Below are positions 10,090-22,990 of a stretch of DNA of 64,000 nt, one piece after another (the first letter of the stretch is position 1; every line of letters begins with the position of its first letter). The position numbers and the translations under genes are program-made. Below the pieces are notes generated by a model. The model saw only the letters and a list, made by a program, of their open reading frames with translations, ran no database searches and was not told where the DNA came from. The DNA comes from Protonemura montana. Its lineage: Eukaryota > Arthropoda > Insecta > Plecoptera > Nemouridae. The DNA lies in the NCBI GenBank assembly GCA_947568835.1, contig CANOQG010000007.1:3224001-3288000 (forward strand). Reading direction: 5' to 3'.

Positions 10090-13000
10090 CATGTCCTGCC
10101 CCATGTCCTGCCCCATGTCCTGCCCCATGTCCTGCCCTATGTCCTGCCCCATGTCCTGCCCCTTGTCCTGCCCCATGTCCTGCTCCATGTCCTGCCCCTT
10201 GTCCCATGTCCTGCCCCTTGTCCTGCCCCATGTCCTGCTCCATGTCCTGCCCCATGTCCCATGTCCTGCTCCATGTCCTTCCCCTGTCCAGCCCCATGTC
10301 CCATGTCCTGCCCCATGTCCTGCCACATGTCCTGCCCTATGTCCTGTCCCATGTCCTGCCCCTTGTCCTGCCCCATGTCCTGCTCCATGTCCTGCCCCAT
10401 GTCCCATGTCCTGCTCCATGTCCTTCCCCTGTCCAGCCCCATGTCCCATGTCCTGCCCCATGTCCTGCCACATGTCCTGCCCCATATCCTGCCCCATGTC
10501 CTGCCCCATGTCCTGCCCTATGTCCTGTCTTATGTCCTGCCCCATGTAATGCCCCATGTCCTGCTCCATGTCCTCCCCCTGTCCTGCCCTATGTCTTATG
10601 TCCTGCCCCATGTCCTGCCTCATGGCCTGCCCCATGTCCTGCCCTATGTCCTGTCCCATGTCCTGCCCCATTTCCTGCCCCATGTCCTGCTCCATGTCCT
10701 GCCCCATGTCCTGCCCCATGTCCCGCTCCATGTCCTCCCCCTGTCCTGCCTCATGTCCCATGTCCTGCCCCATGTCCTGCCCCATGTCCTGCCCCATGTC
10801 CTGCCCCATGTCCTGTTTCATGTCCTGCCCCATGTTTTGCCCCATGTCCTGTCCAATGTCCTGCCTCATGTCCTGCCCCATGTCCTGCCCCATGTCCTGC
10901 CCCATGTCCTGCCCCATGTCCTGTCCCATGTCCTGCCCCATGTCATGCCCCATGTCCTGCCCCATGTCCTGCCCCATGTCCCATGTCCTGCCCCATGTCC
11001 TGCCCTTTGTCCTGTCCCATTTCCTGCCCCATGTCCTGCCCCATGTCCTGCCCCATGTCCTGCCCCATGTCCTGCCCCATGTCTTGCCCCATGTCCCATG
11101 TCCTGCCCCATGTCCTGCCCCATGTCCTGCCCCATGTCCTTCCCTATGTCCTGTCCCATGTCCTGCCCCATGTCCTGCCCCATGTCCTGCTCCATGTCCT
11201 CCCCCTGTCCTGCCCCATGTCCCATGTCCTGCCCCATGTCCTGCCCCATGTCCTGCCCCATGTCCTGCCCTATGTCTTGTCCCATGTCCTGCCCAATGTC
11301 CTGCCCCATGTCCTGCCCTATGTCCTGCCCCTTGTCTTGCCCCATGTCCCATGTCCTGCCCCATGTCCTGCCCCATGTCCTGCCCCATGTCCTGCCCTAT
11401 GTCCTGCCCCATGTCCTGCCCCATGTCCTGCTCCATGTCCTGCCCCATGTCCTGCCCCATGTCCCATGTCATGCCCCATGTCCTGCCCCATGTCCTGCCC
11501 CATGTCCTGTCCCATGACCTGCTCTATGTCCTGCCCCATGTCTTGCCCCATGTCCCATGTCCTGCCTCATGTCCTGCCCCATGTCCTGCCCCATGTCCTG
11601 CCCCATGTCCTGCCCCATGTCCTGCCCCATGTCCTGCCCTATGTCCTGCCCCATGTCTTGCCCCATGTCCCATGTCCTGCCCCATGTCCTGCCCCATGTC
11701 CTGCCCCATGTCCTGCCCTATGTCCTGCCCCATGTCCTGCCCCTTGTCCTGCCCCATGTCCTGCTCCATGTCCTGCCCCATGTCCCATGTCCTGCCCCTT
11801 GTCCTGCCCCATGTCCTGCTCCATGTCCTGCCCCATGTCCCATGTCCTGCTCCATGTCCTTCCCCTGTCCAGCCCCATGTCCCATGTCCTGCCCCATGTC
11901 CTGCCACATGTCCTGCCCTATGTCCTGTCCCATGTCCTGCCCCTTGTCCTGCCCCATGTCCTGCTCCATGTCCTGCCCCATGTCCCATGTCCTGCTCCAT
12001 GTCCTTCCCCTGTCCAGCCCCATGTCCCATGTCCTGCCCCATGTCCTGCCACATGTCCTGCCCCATATCCTGCCCCATGTCCTGCCCCATGTCCTGCCCT
12101 ATGTCCTGTCTTATGTCCTGCCCCATGTAATGCCCCATGTCCTGCTCCATGTCCTCCCCCTGTCCTGCCCTATGTCTTATGTCCTGCCCCATGTCCTGCC
12201 TCATGGCCTGCCCCATGTCCTGCCCTATGTCCTGTCCCATGTCCTGCCCCATTTCCTGCCCCATGTCCTGCTCCATGTCCTGCCCCATGTCCTGCCCCAT
12301 GTCCCGCTCCATGTCCTCCCCCTGTCCTGCCTCATGTCCCATGTCCTGCCCCATGTCCTGCCCCATGTCCTGCCCCATGTCCTGCCCCATGTCCTGTTTC
12401 ATGTCCTGCCCCATGTTTTGCCCCATGTCCTGTCCAATGTCCTGCCTCATGTCCTGCCCCATGTCCTGCCCCATGTCCTGCCCCATGTCCTGCCCCATGT
12501 CCTGTCCCATGTCCTGCCCCATGTCATGCCCCATGTCCTGCCCCATGTCCTGCCCCATGTCCCATGTCCTGCCCCATGTCCTGCCCTTTGTCCTGTCCCA
12601 TTTCCTGCCCCATGTCCTGCCCCATGTCCTGCCCCATGTCCTGCCCCATGTCCTGCCCCATGTCTTGCCCCATGTCCCATGTCCTGCCCCATGTCCTGCC
12701 CCATGTCCTGCCCCATGTCCTTCCCTATGTCCTGTCCCATGTCCTGCCCCATGTCCTGCCCCATGTCCTGCTCCATGTCCTCCCCCTGTCCTGCCCCATG
12801 TCCCATGTCCTGCCCCATGTCCTGCCCCATGTCCTGCCCCATGTCCTGCCCTATGTCTTGTCCCATGTCCTGCCCAATGTCCTGCCCCATGTCCTGCCCT
12901 ATGTCCTGCCCCTTGTCTTGCCCCATGTCCCATGTCCTGCCCCATGTCCTGCCCCATGTCCTGCCCCATGTCCTGCCCTATGTCCTGCCCCATGTCCTGC

Positions 13001-13182
13001 CCCATGTCCTGCTCCATGTCCTGCCCCATGTCCTGCCCCATGTCCCATGTCATGCCCCATGTCCTGCCCCATGTCCTGCCCCATGTCCTGTCCCATGACC
13101 TGCTCTATGTCCTGCCCCATGTCTTGCCCCATGTCCCATGTCCTGCCTCATGTCCTGCCCCATGTCCTGCCCCATGTCCTGC
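10021..13182. repeat. 1,581-bp tandem duplication
   Basis: Copy 1 is 10,021-11,601 and copy 2 is 11,602-13,182. The left edge is visible: before 10,021 the sequence reads TATGTCTTGT, before 11,602 it reads CCATGTCCTGC. The TAA unit (10,547 and 12,128), TGTTTCATGTCC (about 10,813 and 12,394) and the TCCCATGACCTG unit (about 11,511 and 13,092) repeat at this distance with very few differences; one is CCCTTGTCCCATG at 10,197 against CCCATGTCCCATG. Confidence 0.9.
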
Positions 13183-15663
13183 CCCATGTCCTGCCCCATG
13201 TCCTGCCCCATGTCCTGCCCTATGTCCTGCCCCATGTCCTGCCCCATGTCCTGCCCTATGTCCTGTCCCATGTCCTGTCCCATGTCATGTCCCATGTCCT
13301 GCTCCATGTCCTCCCCCTGTCCTGCCCTATGTCTTATGTCCTGCCCCATGTCCTGCCTCATGGCCTGCCCCATGTCCTGCCCTACGTCCTGTCCCATGTC
13401 CTGCCCCATTTCCTGCCCCATATCCTGCTCCATGTCCTGCCCCATGTCCTGCCCCATGTCCCGCTCCATGTCCTCCCCCTGTCCTGCCTCATGTCCCATG
13501 TCCTGTCCCATGTCCTGTCCCATGTCCTGCCCCATGTTTTGCCCCATGTCCTGTCCAATGTCCTGCCTCATGTCCTGCCCCATGTCCTGCCCCATGTCCT
13601 GCCCCATGTCCTGCCCCATGTCCTGTCCCATGTCCTGCCCCATGTCATGCCCCATGTCCTGCCCCATGTCCTGCCCCATGTCCCATGTCCTGCCCCATGT
13701 CCTGCCCTTTGTCCTGTCCCATTTCCTGCCCCATGTCCTGCCCCATGTCCTGCCCCATGTCCTGCCCCATGTCCTGCCCCATGTCTTGCCCCATGTCCCA
13801 TGTCCTGCCCCATGTCCTGCCCCATGTCCTGCCCCATGTCCTTCCCTATGTCCTGTCCCATGTCCTGCCCCATGTCCTGCCCCATGTCCTGCTCCATGTC
13901 CTCCCCCTGTCCTGCCCCATGTCCCATGTCCTGCCCCATGTCCTGCCCCATGTCCTGCCCCATGTCCTGCCCTATGTCTTGTCCCATGTCCTGCCCCATG
14001 TCCTGCCCCATGTCCTGCCCTATGTCCTGCCCCATGTCTTGCCCCATGTCCCATGTCCTGCCCCATGTCCTGCCCCATGTCCTGCCCTATGTCCTGCCCT
14101 ATGTCCTGCCCCATGTCCTGCCCCTTGTCCTTCCCCATGTCCTGCTCCATGTCCTGCCCCATGTCCCATGTCCTGCCCCATTTCCTGCCCCATGTCCTGC
14201 CCCATGTCCTGCCCCATGTCCTGCCCCATGTCCTGTCCCATGTCCTGCCCCATGTCCTGCCCCATGTCCTGCCCCTAGTCCTGCCCTATGTCCTGTCCCA
14301 TGTCCTGCCCCATGTCCTGCCCCATGTCCTGTCCCATGTCCTGCCTCATGTCCTGCCCCATGTCCTGCCCTATGTCCTGCCCCATGTCCTGCCCCATGTC
14401 CTGCCCCATGTCCTGCCCTATGTCCTGCCCCATGTCCTGCCCTATGTCCTGTCCCATGTCCTGCTCCATGTCCTGCCCCATGTCCTGCCCCATGTCCCAT
14501 GTCCTGCCCCATGTCCTGCCCCATGTCCTGCCCATGTCATGCCCCATGTCCTGCCCCATGTCCTGCCCCATGTCCCATGTCCTGCCTCATGTCCTGCCCC
14601 TTGTCCTGTCCTATTTCCTGCCCCATGTCCTGCCCCATGTCCTGCCCCGTGTCCTGCCCCATGTCCTGCCCCATGTTCTGCCCCATGTCCTGCCCCATGT
14701 CTTGTCCCATGTCCCATGTCCTGCCCCATGTCCTGCCCCATGTCCTGCCCCATGTCCTTCCCTATGTCCTGTCCCATGTCCTGCCCCATGTCCTGCCCCA
14801 TGTCCTGCCCCATGTCCTGCTCCATGTCCTTCCCCTGTCCAGCCCCATGTCCCATGTCCTGCCCCATGTCCTGCCACATGTCCTGCCCCATGTCCTGCCA
14901 TATGTCCTGTCCCATGTCCTGCCCCATGTCCTGCCCTATGTCCTGCCCCATGTCCTGCCCCATGTCCTGCTCCATGTCCTGCCCCATGTCCTGCCCCATG
15001 TCCAATGTCTTGCCCCATATCCTGCCCTATGTCCTGCCCCATGTCCTGCCCCATGTCCTGCCCATGTCCTGTCCCATGTCCTGCCCCATGTCATGCCCCA
15101 TGTCCTGCCCCATGTCCTGCCCCATGTCCTATGTCCTGCCCCATGTCCTGCCCCTTGTCCTGTCCCATTTCCTGCCCCATGTCCTGCCCCATGTCCTGAC
15201 CCATGTCCTGCCCCATGTCCTGCCCCATGTCCTGCCCCATGTCCTGCCCCATGTCCTGCCCCATGTCCCATGTCCTGCCCCATGTCCTGCCCCTTGTCCT
15301 GTCCCATTTCCTGCCCCATGTCCTACCCCATGTCCTGCCCCATGTCCTGCCCCATGTCCTGCCCCATGTCCTGCCTCATGTCCTGCCCCATGTCTTGCCC
15401 CATGTCCCATGTCCTGCCCCATGTCCTGCCCCATGTTCTGCCCCATGTCCTGCCCTATGTCCTGTCTTATGTCCTGCCCCATGTAATGCCCCATGTCCTG
15501 CTCCATGTCCTCCCCCTGTCCTGCCCTCTATCTTATGTCCAGCCCCATGTCCTGCCTCATGGCCTGCCCCATGTCCTGCCCTATGTCCTGTCCCATGTCC
15601 TGCCCCATTTCCTGCCCCATGTCCTGCTCCATGTCCTGCCCCATGTCCTGCCCCATGTCCCGC

Positions 15664-15828
15664 CCCATGTCCTGCCCCATGTCCTGCCCCATGTCCTGTC
15701 CCATGTCCTGCCCCATGTCATGCCCCATGTCCTGCCCCATGTCCTGCCCCATGTCCCATGTCCTGCCCCATGTCCTGCCCTTTGTCCTGTCCCATTTCCT
15801 GCCCCATGTCCTGCCCCATGTCCTGCCC
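15664..15828. repeat. 163-bp segment present only in copy 1 of the 5,540-bp repeat
   Basis: Copy 2 reads GTCCCGCTCCATGTCCTCCC at 21,198. Copy 1 breaks at the same place, reads GTCCCGCCCC, and rejoins with CATGTCCTCCCC at 15,829 instead of 15,666. The extra 163 bp resemble sequence about 301 bp downstream, with the same series TGTCATGCCCC, CATGTCCC, TGCCCTTTGTCC and ATTTCC. This suggests local copying rather than foreign DNA. Confidence 0.8.
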
Positions 15829-16752
15829 CATGTCCTCCCCATGTCCTGCCTCATGTCCCATGTCCTGCCCCATGTCCTGCCCCATGTCCTGTCCCATGTC
15901 CTGCCCCATGTTTTGCCCCATGTCCTGTCCAATGTCCTGCCTCATGTCCTGCCCCATGTCCTGCCCCATGTCCTGCCCCATGTCCTGCCCCATGTCCTGT
16001 CCCATGTCCTGCCCCATGTCATGCCCCATGTCCTGCCCCATGTCCTGCCCCATGTCCCATGTCCTGCCCCATGTCCTGCCCTTTGTCCTGTCCCATTTCC
16101 TGCCCCATGTCCTGCCCCATGTCCTGCCCCATGTCCTGCCCCATGTCCTGCCCCATGTCTTGCCCCATGTTCCATGTCCTGCCCCATGTCCTGCCCCATG
16201 TCCTGCCCCATGTCCTTCCCTTTGTCCTGTCCCATGTCCTGCCCCATGTCCTGCCCCATGTCCTGCTCCATGTCCTCCCCCTGTCCTGCCCCATGTCCCA
16301 TGTCCTGCATCATGTCCTGCCCCATGTCCTGCCCCATGTCCTGCCCTATGTCTTGTCCCATGTCCTGCCCCATGTCCTGCCCCATGTCCTGCCCTATGTC
16401 CTGCCCCATGTCTTGCCCCATGTCCCATGTCCTGCCCCATGTCCTGCCCCATGTCCTGCCCCATGTCCTGCCCTATGTCCTGCCCCATTTCCTGCCCCTT
16501 GTCCTGCCCCAAGTCCTGCTCCATGTCCTGCCCCATGTCCCATGTCCTGCCCCATTTCCTGCCCCATGTCCTGCCCCATGTCCTGTCCCATGTCCTGCCT
16601 CATGTCCTGCCCCATGTCCTGCCCTATGTCCTGCCCCATGCCCTGCCCCATGTCCTGCCCCATGTCCTGCCCTATGTCCTGCCCCATGTCCTGCCCTATG
16701 TCCTGTCCCATGTCCTGCTCCATGTCCTGCCCCATGTCCTGCCCCATGTCCC

Positions 16753-16879
16753 ATGTCTTGCCCCATGTCCTGCCCCATGTCCTGCCCCATGTCCTGCCCT
16801 ATGTCCTGCCCCATGTCCTGCCCTATGTCCTGTCCCATGTCCTGCTCCATGTCCTGCCCCATGTCCTGCCCCATGTCCC
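16753..16879. repeat. 127-bp local tandem duplication (also at 22,131-22,257)
   Basis: A 7-bp short unit followed by the series CCCTATG, TGTCCC, TGCTCC repeats after exactly 127 bp: ATGTCTTG at 16,753 against ATGTCCTG at 16,880. The same doublet lies at about 22,131-22,257, the equivalent place in copy 2 of the 5,540-bp repeat. It is missing from the related block at 24,265-25,990, where the offset falls from 3,124 to 2,997, exactly 127. Confidence 0.8.
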
Positions 16880-17280
16880 ATGTCCTGCCCCATGTCCTGC
16901 CCCATGTCCCATGTCCTGCCCCATGTCCTGCCCCTTGTCCTGTCCCATTTCCTGCCCCATGTCCTACCCCATGTCCTGCCCCATGTCCTGCCCCATGTCC
17001 TGCCCCATGTCCTGCCTCATGTCCTGCCCCATGTCTTGCCCCATGTCCCATGTCCTGCCCCATGTCCTGCCCCATGTCCTGCCCCATGTCCTGCCCTATG
17101 TCCTGTCTTATGTCCTGCCCCATGTAATGCCCCATGTCCTGCTCCATGTCCTCCCCCTGTCCTGCCCCATGTCCCATGTCCTGCCCCATTTCCTGCCCCA
17201 TGTCCTGCCCCATGTCCTGCCCCATGTCCTGCCCCATGTCCTGTCCCATGTCCTGCCCCATGTCCTGCCCCATGTCCTGC

Positions 17281-20200
17281 CCCTTGTCCTGCCCCATGTC
17301 CTGCTCCATGTCCTGCCCCATGTCCCATGTCCTGCCCCTTGTCCTGCCCCATGTCCTGCTCCATGTCCTGCCCCATGTCCCATGTCCTGCTCCATGTCCT
17401 TCCCCTGTCCAGCCCCATGTCCCATGTCCTGCCCCATGTCCTGCCACATGTCCTGCCCTATGTCCTGTCCCATGTCCTGCCCCTTGTCCTGCCCCATGTC
17501 CTGCTCCATGTCCTGCCCCATGTCCCATGTCCTGCTCCATGTCCTTCCACTGTCCAGCCCCATGTCCCATGTCCTGCCCCATGTCCTGCCACATGTCCTG
17601 CCCCATATCCTGCCCCATGTCCTGCCCCATGTCCTGCCCTATGTCCTGTCTTATGTCCTGCCCCATGTAATGCCCCATGTCCTGCTCCATGTCCTCCCCC
17701 TGTCCTGCCCTATGTCTTATGTCCTGCCCCATGTCCTGCCTCATGGCCTGCCCCATGTCCTGCCCTATGTCCTGTCCCATGTCCTGCCCCATTTCCTGCC
17801 CCATGTCCTGCTCCATGTCCTGCCCCATGTCCTGCCCCATGTCCCGCTCCATGTCCTCCCCCTGTCCTGCCTCATGTCCCATGTCCTGCCCCATGTCCTG
17901 CCCCATGTCCTGCCCCATGTCCTGCCCCATGTCCTGTTTCATGTCCTGCCCCATGTTTTGCCCCATGTCCTGTCCAATGTCCTGCCTCATGTCCTGCCCC
18001 ATGTCCTGCCCCATGTCCTGCCCCATGTCCTGCCCCATGTCCTGTCCCATGTCCTGCCCCATGTCATGCCCCATGTCCTGCCCCATGTCCTGCCCCATGT
18101 CCCATGTCCTGCCCCATGTCCTGCCCTTCGTCCTGTCCCATTTCCTGCCCCATGTCCTGCCCCATGTCCTGCCCCATGTCCTGCCCCATGTCCTGCCCCA
18201 TGTCTTGCCCCATGTCCCATGTCCTGCCCCATGTCCTGCCCCATGTCCTGCCCCATGTCCTTCCCTATGTCCTGTCCCATGTCCTGCCCCATGTCCTGCC
18301 CCATGTCCTGCTCCATGTCCTCCCCCTGTCCTGCCCCATGTCCCATGTCCTGCCCCATGTCCTGCCCCATGTCCTGCCCCATGTCCTGCCCTATGTCTTG
18401 TCCCATGTCCTGCCCAATGTCCTGCCCCATGTCCTGCCCTATGTCCTGCCCCTTGTCTTGCCCCATGTCCCATGTCCTGCCCCATGTCCTGCCCCATGTC
18501 CTGCCCCATGTCCTGCCCTATGTCCTGCCCCATGTCCTGCCCCATGTCCTGCTCCATGTCCTGCCCCATGTCCTGCCCCATGTCCCATGTCATGCCCCAT
18601 GTCCTGCCCCATGTCCTGCCCCATGTCCTGTCCCATGACCTGCTCTATGTCCTGCCCCATGTCTTGCCCCATGTCCCATGTCCTGCCTCATGTCCTGCCC
18701 CATGTCCTGCCCCATGTCCTGCCCCATGTCCTGCCCCATGTCCTGCCCCATGTCCTGCCCTATGTCCTGCCCCATGTCCTGCCCCATGTCCTGCCCTATG
18801 TCCTGTCCCATGTCCTGTCCCATGTCATGTCCCATGTCCTGCTCCATGTCCTCCCCCTGTCCTGCCCTATGTCTTATGTCCTGCCCCATGTCCTGCCTCA
18901 TGGCCTGCCCCATGTCCTGCCCTACGTCCTGTCCCATGTCCTGCCCCATTTCCTGCCCCATATCCTGCTCCATGTCCTGCCCCATGTCCTGCCCCATGTC
19001 CCGCTCCATGTCCTCCCCCTGTCCTGCCTCATGTCCCATGTCCTGTCCCATGTCCTGTCCCATGTCCTGCCCCATGTTTTGCCCCATGTCCTGTCCAATG
19101 TCCTGCCTCATGTCCTGCCCCATGTCCTGCCCCATGTCCTGCCCCATGTCCTGCCCCATGTCCTGTCCCATGTCCTGCCCCATGTCATGCCCCATGTCCT
19201 GCCCCATGTCCTGCCCCATGTCCCATGTCCTGCCCCATGTCCTGCCCTTTGTCCTGTCCCATTTCCTGCCCCATGTCCTGCCCCATGTCCTGCCCCATGT
19301 CCTGCCCCATGTCCTGCCCCATGTCTTGCCCCATGTCCCATGTCCTGCCCCATGTCCTGCCCCATGTCCTGCCCCATGTCCTTCCCTATGTCCTGTCCCA
19401 TGTCCTGCCCCATGTCCTGCCCCATGTCCTGCTCCATGTCCTCCCCCTGTCCTGCCCCATGTCCCATGTCCTGCCCCATGTCCTGCCCCATGTCCTGCCC
19501 CATGTCCTGCCCTATGTCTTGTCCCATGTCCTGCCCCATGTCCTGCCCCATGTCCTGCCCTATGTCCTGCCCCATGTCTTGCCCCATGTCCCATGTCCTG
19601 CCCCATGTCCTGCCCCATGTCCTGCCCTATGTCCTGCCCTATGTCCTGCCCCATGTCCTGCCCCTTGTCCTTCCCCATGTCCTGCTCCATGTCCTGCCCC
19701 ATGTCCCATGTCCTGCCCCATTTCCTGCCCCATGTCCTGCCCCATGTCCTGCCCCATGTCCTGCCCCATGTCCTGTCCCATGTCCTGCCCCATGTCCTGC
19801 CCCATGTCCTGCCCCTAGTCCTGCCCTATGTCCTGTCCCATGTCCTGCCCCATGTCCTGCCCCATGTCCTGTCCCATGTCCTGCCTCATGTCCTGCCCCA
19901 TGTCCTGCCCTATGTCCTGCCCCATGTCCTGCCCCATGTCCTGCCCCATGTCCTGCCCTATGTCCTGCCCCATGTCCTGCCCTATGTCCTGTCCCATGTC
20001 CTGCTCCATGTCCTGCCCCATGTCCTGCCCCATGTCCCATGTCCTGCCCCATGTCCTGCCCCATGTCCTGCCCATGTCATGCCCCATGTCCTGCCCCATG
20101 TCCTGCCCCATGTCCCATGTCCTGCCTCATGTCCTGCCCCTTGTCCTGACCTATTTCCTGCCCCATGTCCTGCCCCATGTCCTGCCCCGTGTCCTGCCCC

Positions 20201-22657
20201 ATGTCCTGCCCCATGTTCTGCCCCATGTCCTGCCCCATGTCTTGCCCCATGTCCCATGTCCTGCCCCATGTCCTGCCGCATGTCCTGCCCCATGTCCTTC
20301 CCTATGTCCTGTCCCATGTCCTGCCCCATGTCCTGCCCCATGTCCTGCCCCATGTCCTGCTCCATGTCCTTCCCCTGTCCAGCCCCATGTCCCATGTCCT
20401 GCCCCATGTCCTGCCACATGTCCTGCCCCATGTCCTGCCATATGTCCTGTCCCATGTCCTGCCCCATGTCCTGCCCTATGTCCTGCCCCATGTCCTGCCC
20501 CATGTCCTGCTCCATGTCCTGCCCCATGTCCTGCCCCATGTCCAATGTCTTGCCCCATATCCTGCCCTATGTCCTGCCCCATGTCCTGCCCCATGTCCTG
20601 CCCATGTCCTGTCCCATGTCCTGCCCCATGTCATGCCCCATGTCCTGCCCCATGTCCTGCCCCATGTCCTATGTCCTGCCCCATGTCCTGCCCCTTGTCC
20701 TGTCCCATTTCCTGCCCCATGTCCTGCCCCATGTCCTGACCCATGTCCTGCCCCATGTCCTGCCCCATGTCCTGCCCCATGTCCTGCCCCATGTCCTGCC
20801 CCATGTCCCATGTCCTGCCCCATGTCCTGCCCCTTGTCCTGTCCCATTTCCTGCCCCATGTCCTACCCCATGTCCTGCCCCATGTCCTGCCCCATGTCCT
20901 GCCCCATGTCCTGCCTCATGTCCTGCCCCATGTCTTGCCCCATGTCCCATGTCCTGCCCCATGTCCTGCCCCATGTTCTGCCCCATGTCCTGCCCTATGT
21001 CCTGTCTTATGTCCTGCCCCATGTAATGCCCCATGTCCTGCTCCATGTCCTCCCCCTGTCCTGCCCTCTATCTTATGTCCAGCCCCATGTCCTGCCTCAT
21101 GGCCTGCCCCATGTCCTGCCCTATGTCCTGTCCCATGTCCTGCCCCATTTCCTGCCCCATGTCCTGCTCCATGTCCTGCCCCATGTCCTGCCCCATGTCC
21201 CGCTCCATGTCCTCCCCATGTCCTGCCTCATGTCCCATGTCCTGCCCCATGTCCTGCCCCATGTCCTGTCCCATGTCCTGCCCCATGTTTTGCCCCATGT
21301 CCTGTCCAATGTCCTGCCTCATGTCCTGCCCCATGTCCTGCCCCATGTCCTGCCCCATGTCCTGCCCCATGTCCTGTCCCATGTCCTGCCCCATGTCATG
21401 CCCCATGTCCTGCCCCATGTCCTGCCCCATGTCCCATGTCCTGCCCCATGTCCTGCCCTTTGTCCTGTCCCATTTCCTGCCCCATGTCCTGCCCCATGTC
21501 CTGCCCCATGTCCTGCCCCATGTCCTGCCCCATGTCTTGCCCCATGTTCCATGTCCTGCCCCATGTCCTGCCCCATGTCCTGCCCCATGTCCTTCCCTTT
21601 GTCCTGTCCCATGTCCTGCCCCATGTCCTGCCCCATGTCCTGCTCCATGTCCTCCCCCTGTCCTGCCCCATGTCCCATGTCCTGCATCATGTCCTGCCCC
21701 ATGTCCTGCCCCATGTCCTGCCCTATGTCTTGTCCCATGTCCTGCCCCATGTCCTGCCCCATGTCCTGCCCTATGTCCTGCCCCATGTCTTGCCCCATGT
21801 CCCATGTCCTGCCCCATGTCCTGCCCCATGTCCTGCCCCATGTCCTGCCCTATGTCCTGCCCCATGTCCTGCCCCTTGTCCTGCCCCATGTCCTGCTCCA
21901 TGTCCTGCCCCATGTCCCATGTCCTGCCCCATTTCCTGCCCCATGTCCTGCCCCATGTCCTGTCCCATGTCCTGTCTCATGTCCTGCCCCATGTCCTGCC
22001 CTATGTCCTGCCCCATGCCCTGCCCCATGTCCTGCCCCATGTCCTGCCCTATGTCCTGCCCCATGTCCTGCCCTATGTCCTGTCCCATGTCCTGCTCCAT
22101 GTCCTGCCCCATGTCCTGCCCCATGTCCCATGTCTTGCCCCATGTCCTGCCCCATGTCCTGCCCCATGTCCTGCCCTATGTCCTGCCCCATGTCCTGCCC
22201 TATGTCCTGTCCCATGTCCTGCTCCATGTCCTGCCCCATGTCCTGCCCCATGTCCCATGTCCTGCCCCATGTCCTGCCCCATGTCCCATGTCCTGCCCCA
22301 TGTCCTGCCCCTTGTCCTGTCCCATTTCCTGCCCCATGTCCTACCCCATGTCCTGCCCCATGTCCTGCCCCATGTCCTGCCCCATGTCCTGCCTCATGTC
22401 CTGCCCCATGTCTTGCCCCATGTCCCATGTCCTGCCCCATGTCCTGCCCCATGTCCTGCCCCATGTCCTGCCCTATGTCCTGTCTTATGTCCTGCCCCAT
22501 GTAATGCCCCATGTCCTGCTCCATGTCCTCCCCCTGTCCTGCCCCATGTCCCATGTCCTGCCCCATTTCCTGCCCCATGTCCTGCCCCATGTCCTGCCCC
22601 ATGTCCTGCCCCATGTCCTGTCCCATGTCCTGCCCCATGTCCTGCCCCATGTCCTGC
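17281..22657. repeat. 5,540-bp higher-order repeat, copy 2 (5,377 bp)
   Basis: Matches copy 1 from its first base to about 22,657, where copy 1 continues CCCTTGTCC (the next copy) and this one continues CCCTAGTCC. It is 163 bp shorter because the segment at 15,664-15,828 is absent. Scattered single-base differences are visible, for example TGCCCTTCGTCC at 18,123 and TGACCTATTTCC at 20,148. Confidence 0.9.
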
Positions 22658-22990
22658 CCCTAGTCCTGCCCTATGTCCTGTCCTATGTCCTGCCCCATGT
22701 CCTGCCCCATGTCCTGCCCCATGTCCTGCCCCATGTCCTGCCCCATGTCTTGCCCCATGTCCCATGTCCTGCCCCATGTCCTGCCCCATGTCCTGCCCCA
22801 TGTCCTTCCCTATGTCCTGTCCCATGTCCTGCCCCATGTCCTGCCCCATGTCCTGCTCCATGTCCTCCCCCTGTCCTGCCCCATGTCCCATGTCCTGCCC
22901 CATGTCCTGCCCCATGTCCTGCCCCATGTCTTGCCCCATGTCCCATGTCCTGCCCCATGTCCTGCCCCATGTCCTGCCCCATGTCCTGCC
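21141..22990. repeat. Left member of a 3,124/2,997-bp-offset pair
   Basis: From the TGCCCCATTTCC unit at 21,141 the landmark order matches 24,265 onward: GTCCCGCTCC, TGTTTTGCC, TGTTCCATG, the rare TGCATCATGTCC, the TAA unit at 22,502 and the TAG unit at about 22,660. The offset changes from 3,124 to 2,997 across the 127-bp local doublet near 22,131. It overlaps copy 2 of the 5,540-bp repeat. Confidence 0.8.

Larger units (their letters stand above)
11741..17280. repeat. 5,540-bp higher-order repeat, copy 1
   Basis: The left edge at 11,741 and the junction at 17,281 both read CCCTTGTCCTGCCCCATGTC, and the landmarks between them recur 5,540 bp downstream: TAA at 12,128 and 17,668, TAG at 14,276 and 19,816, TGACCC at 15,197 and 20,737, TAA at 15,484 and 21,024. 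Copy 1 overlaps the right half of the 1,581-bp duplication, so that duplication is older or was retained during the larger one. Confidence 0.9.

Noticed and set aside
9355..11472. Long - strand open frames with GQDM, GRTW and AGHG repeats
   Set aside because: They are the complement of the same 12-mer and start or stop wherever a variant unit gives ATG or a stop. Open frames overlap on both strands throughout the window.
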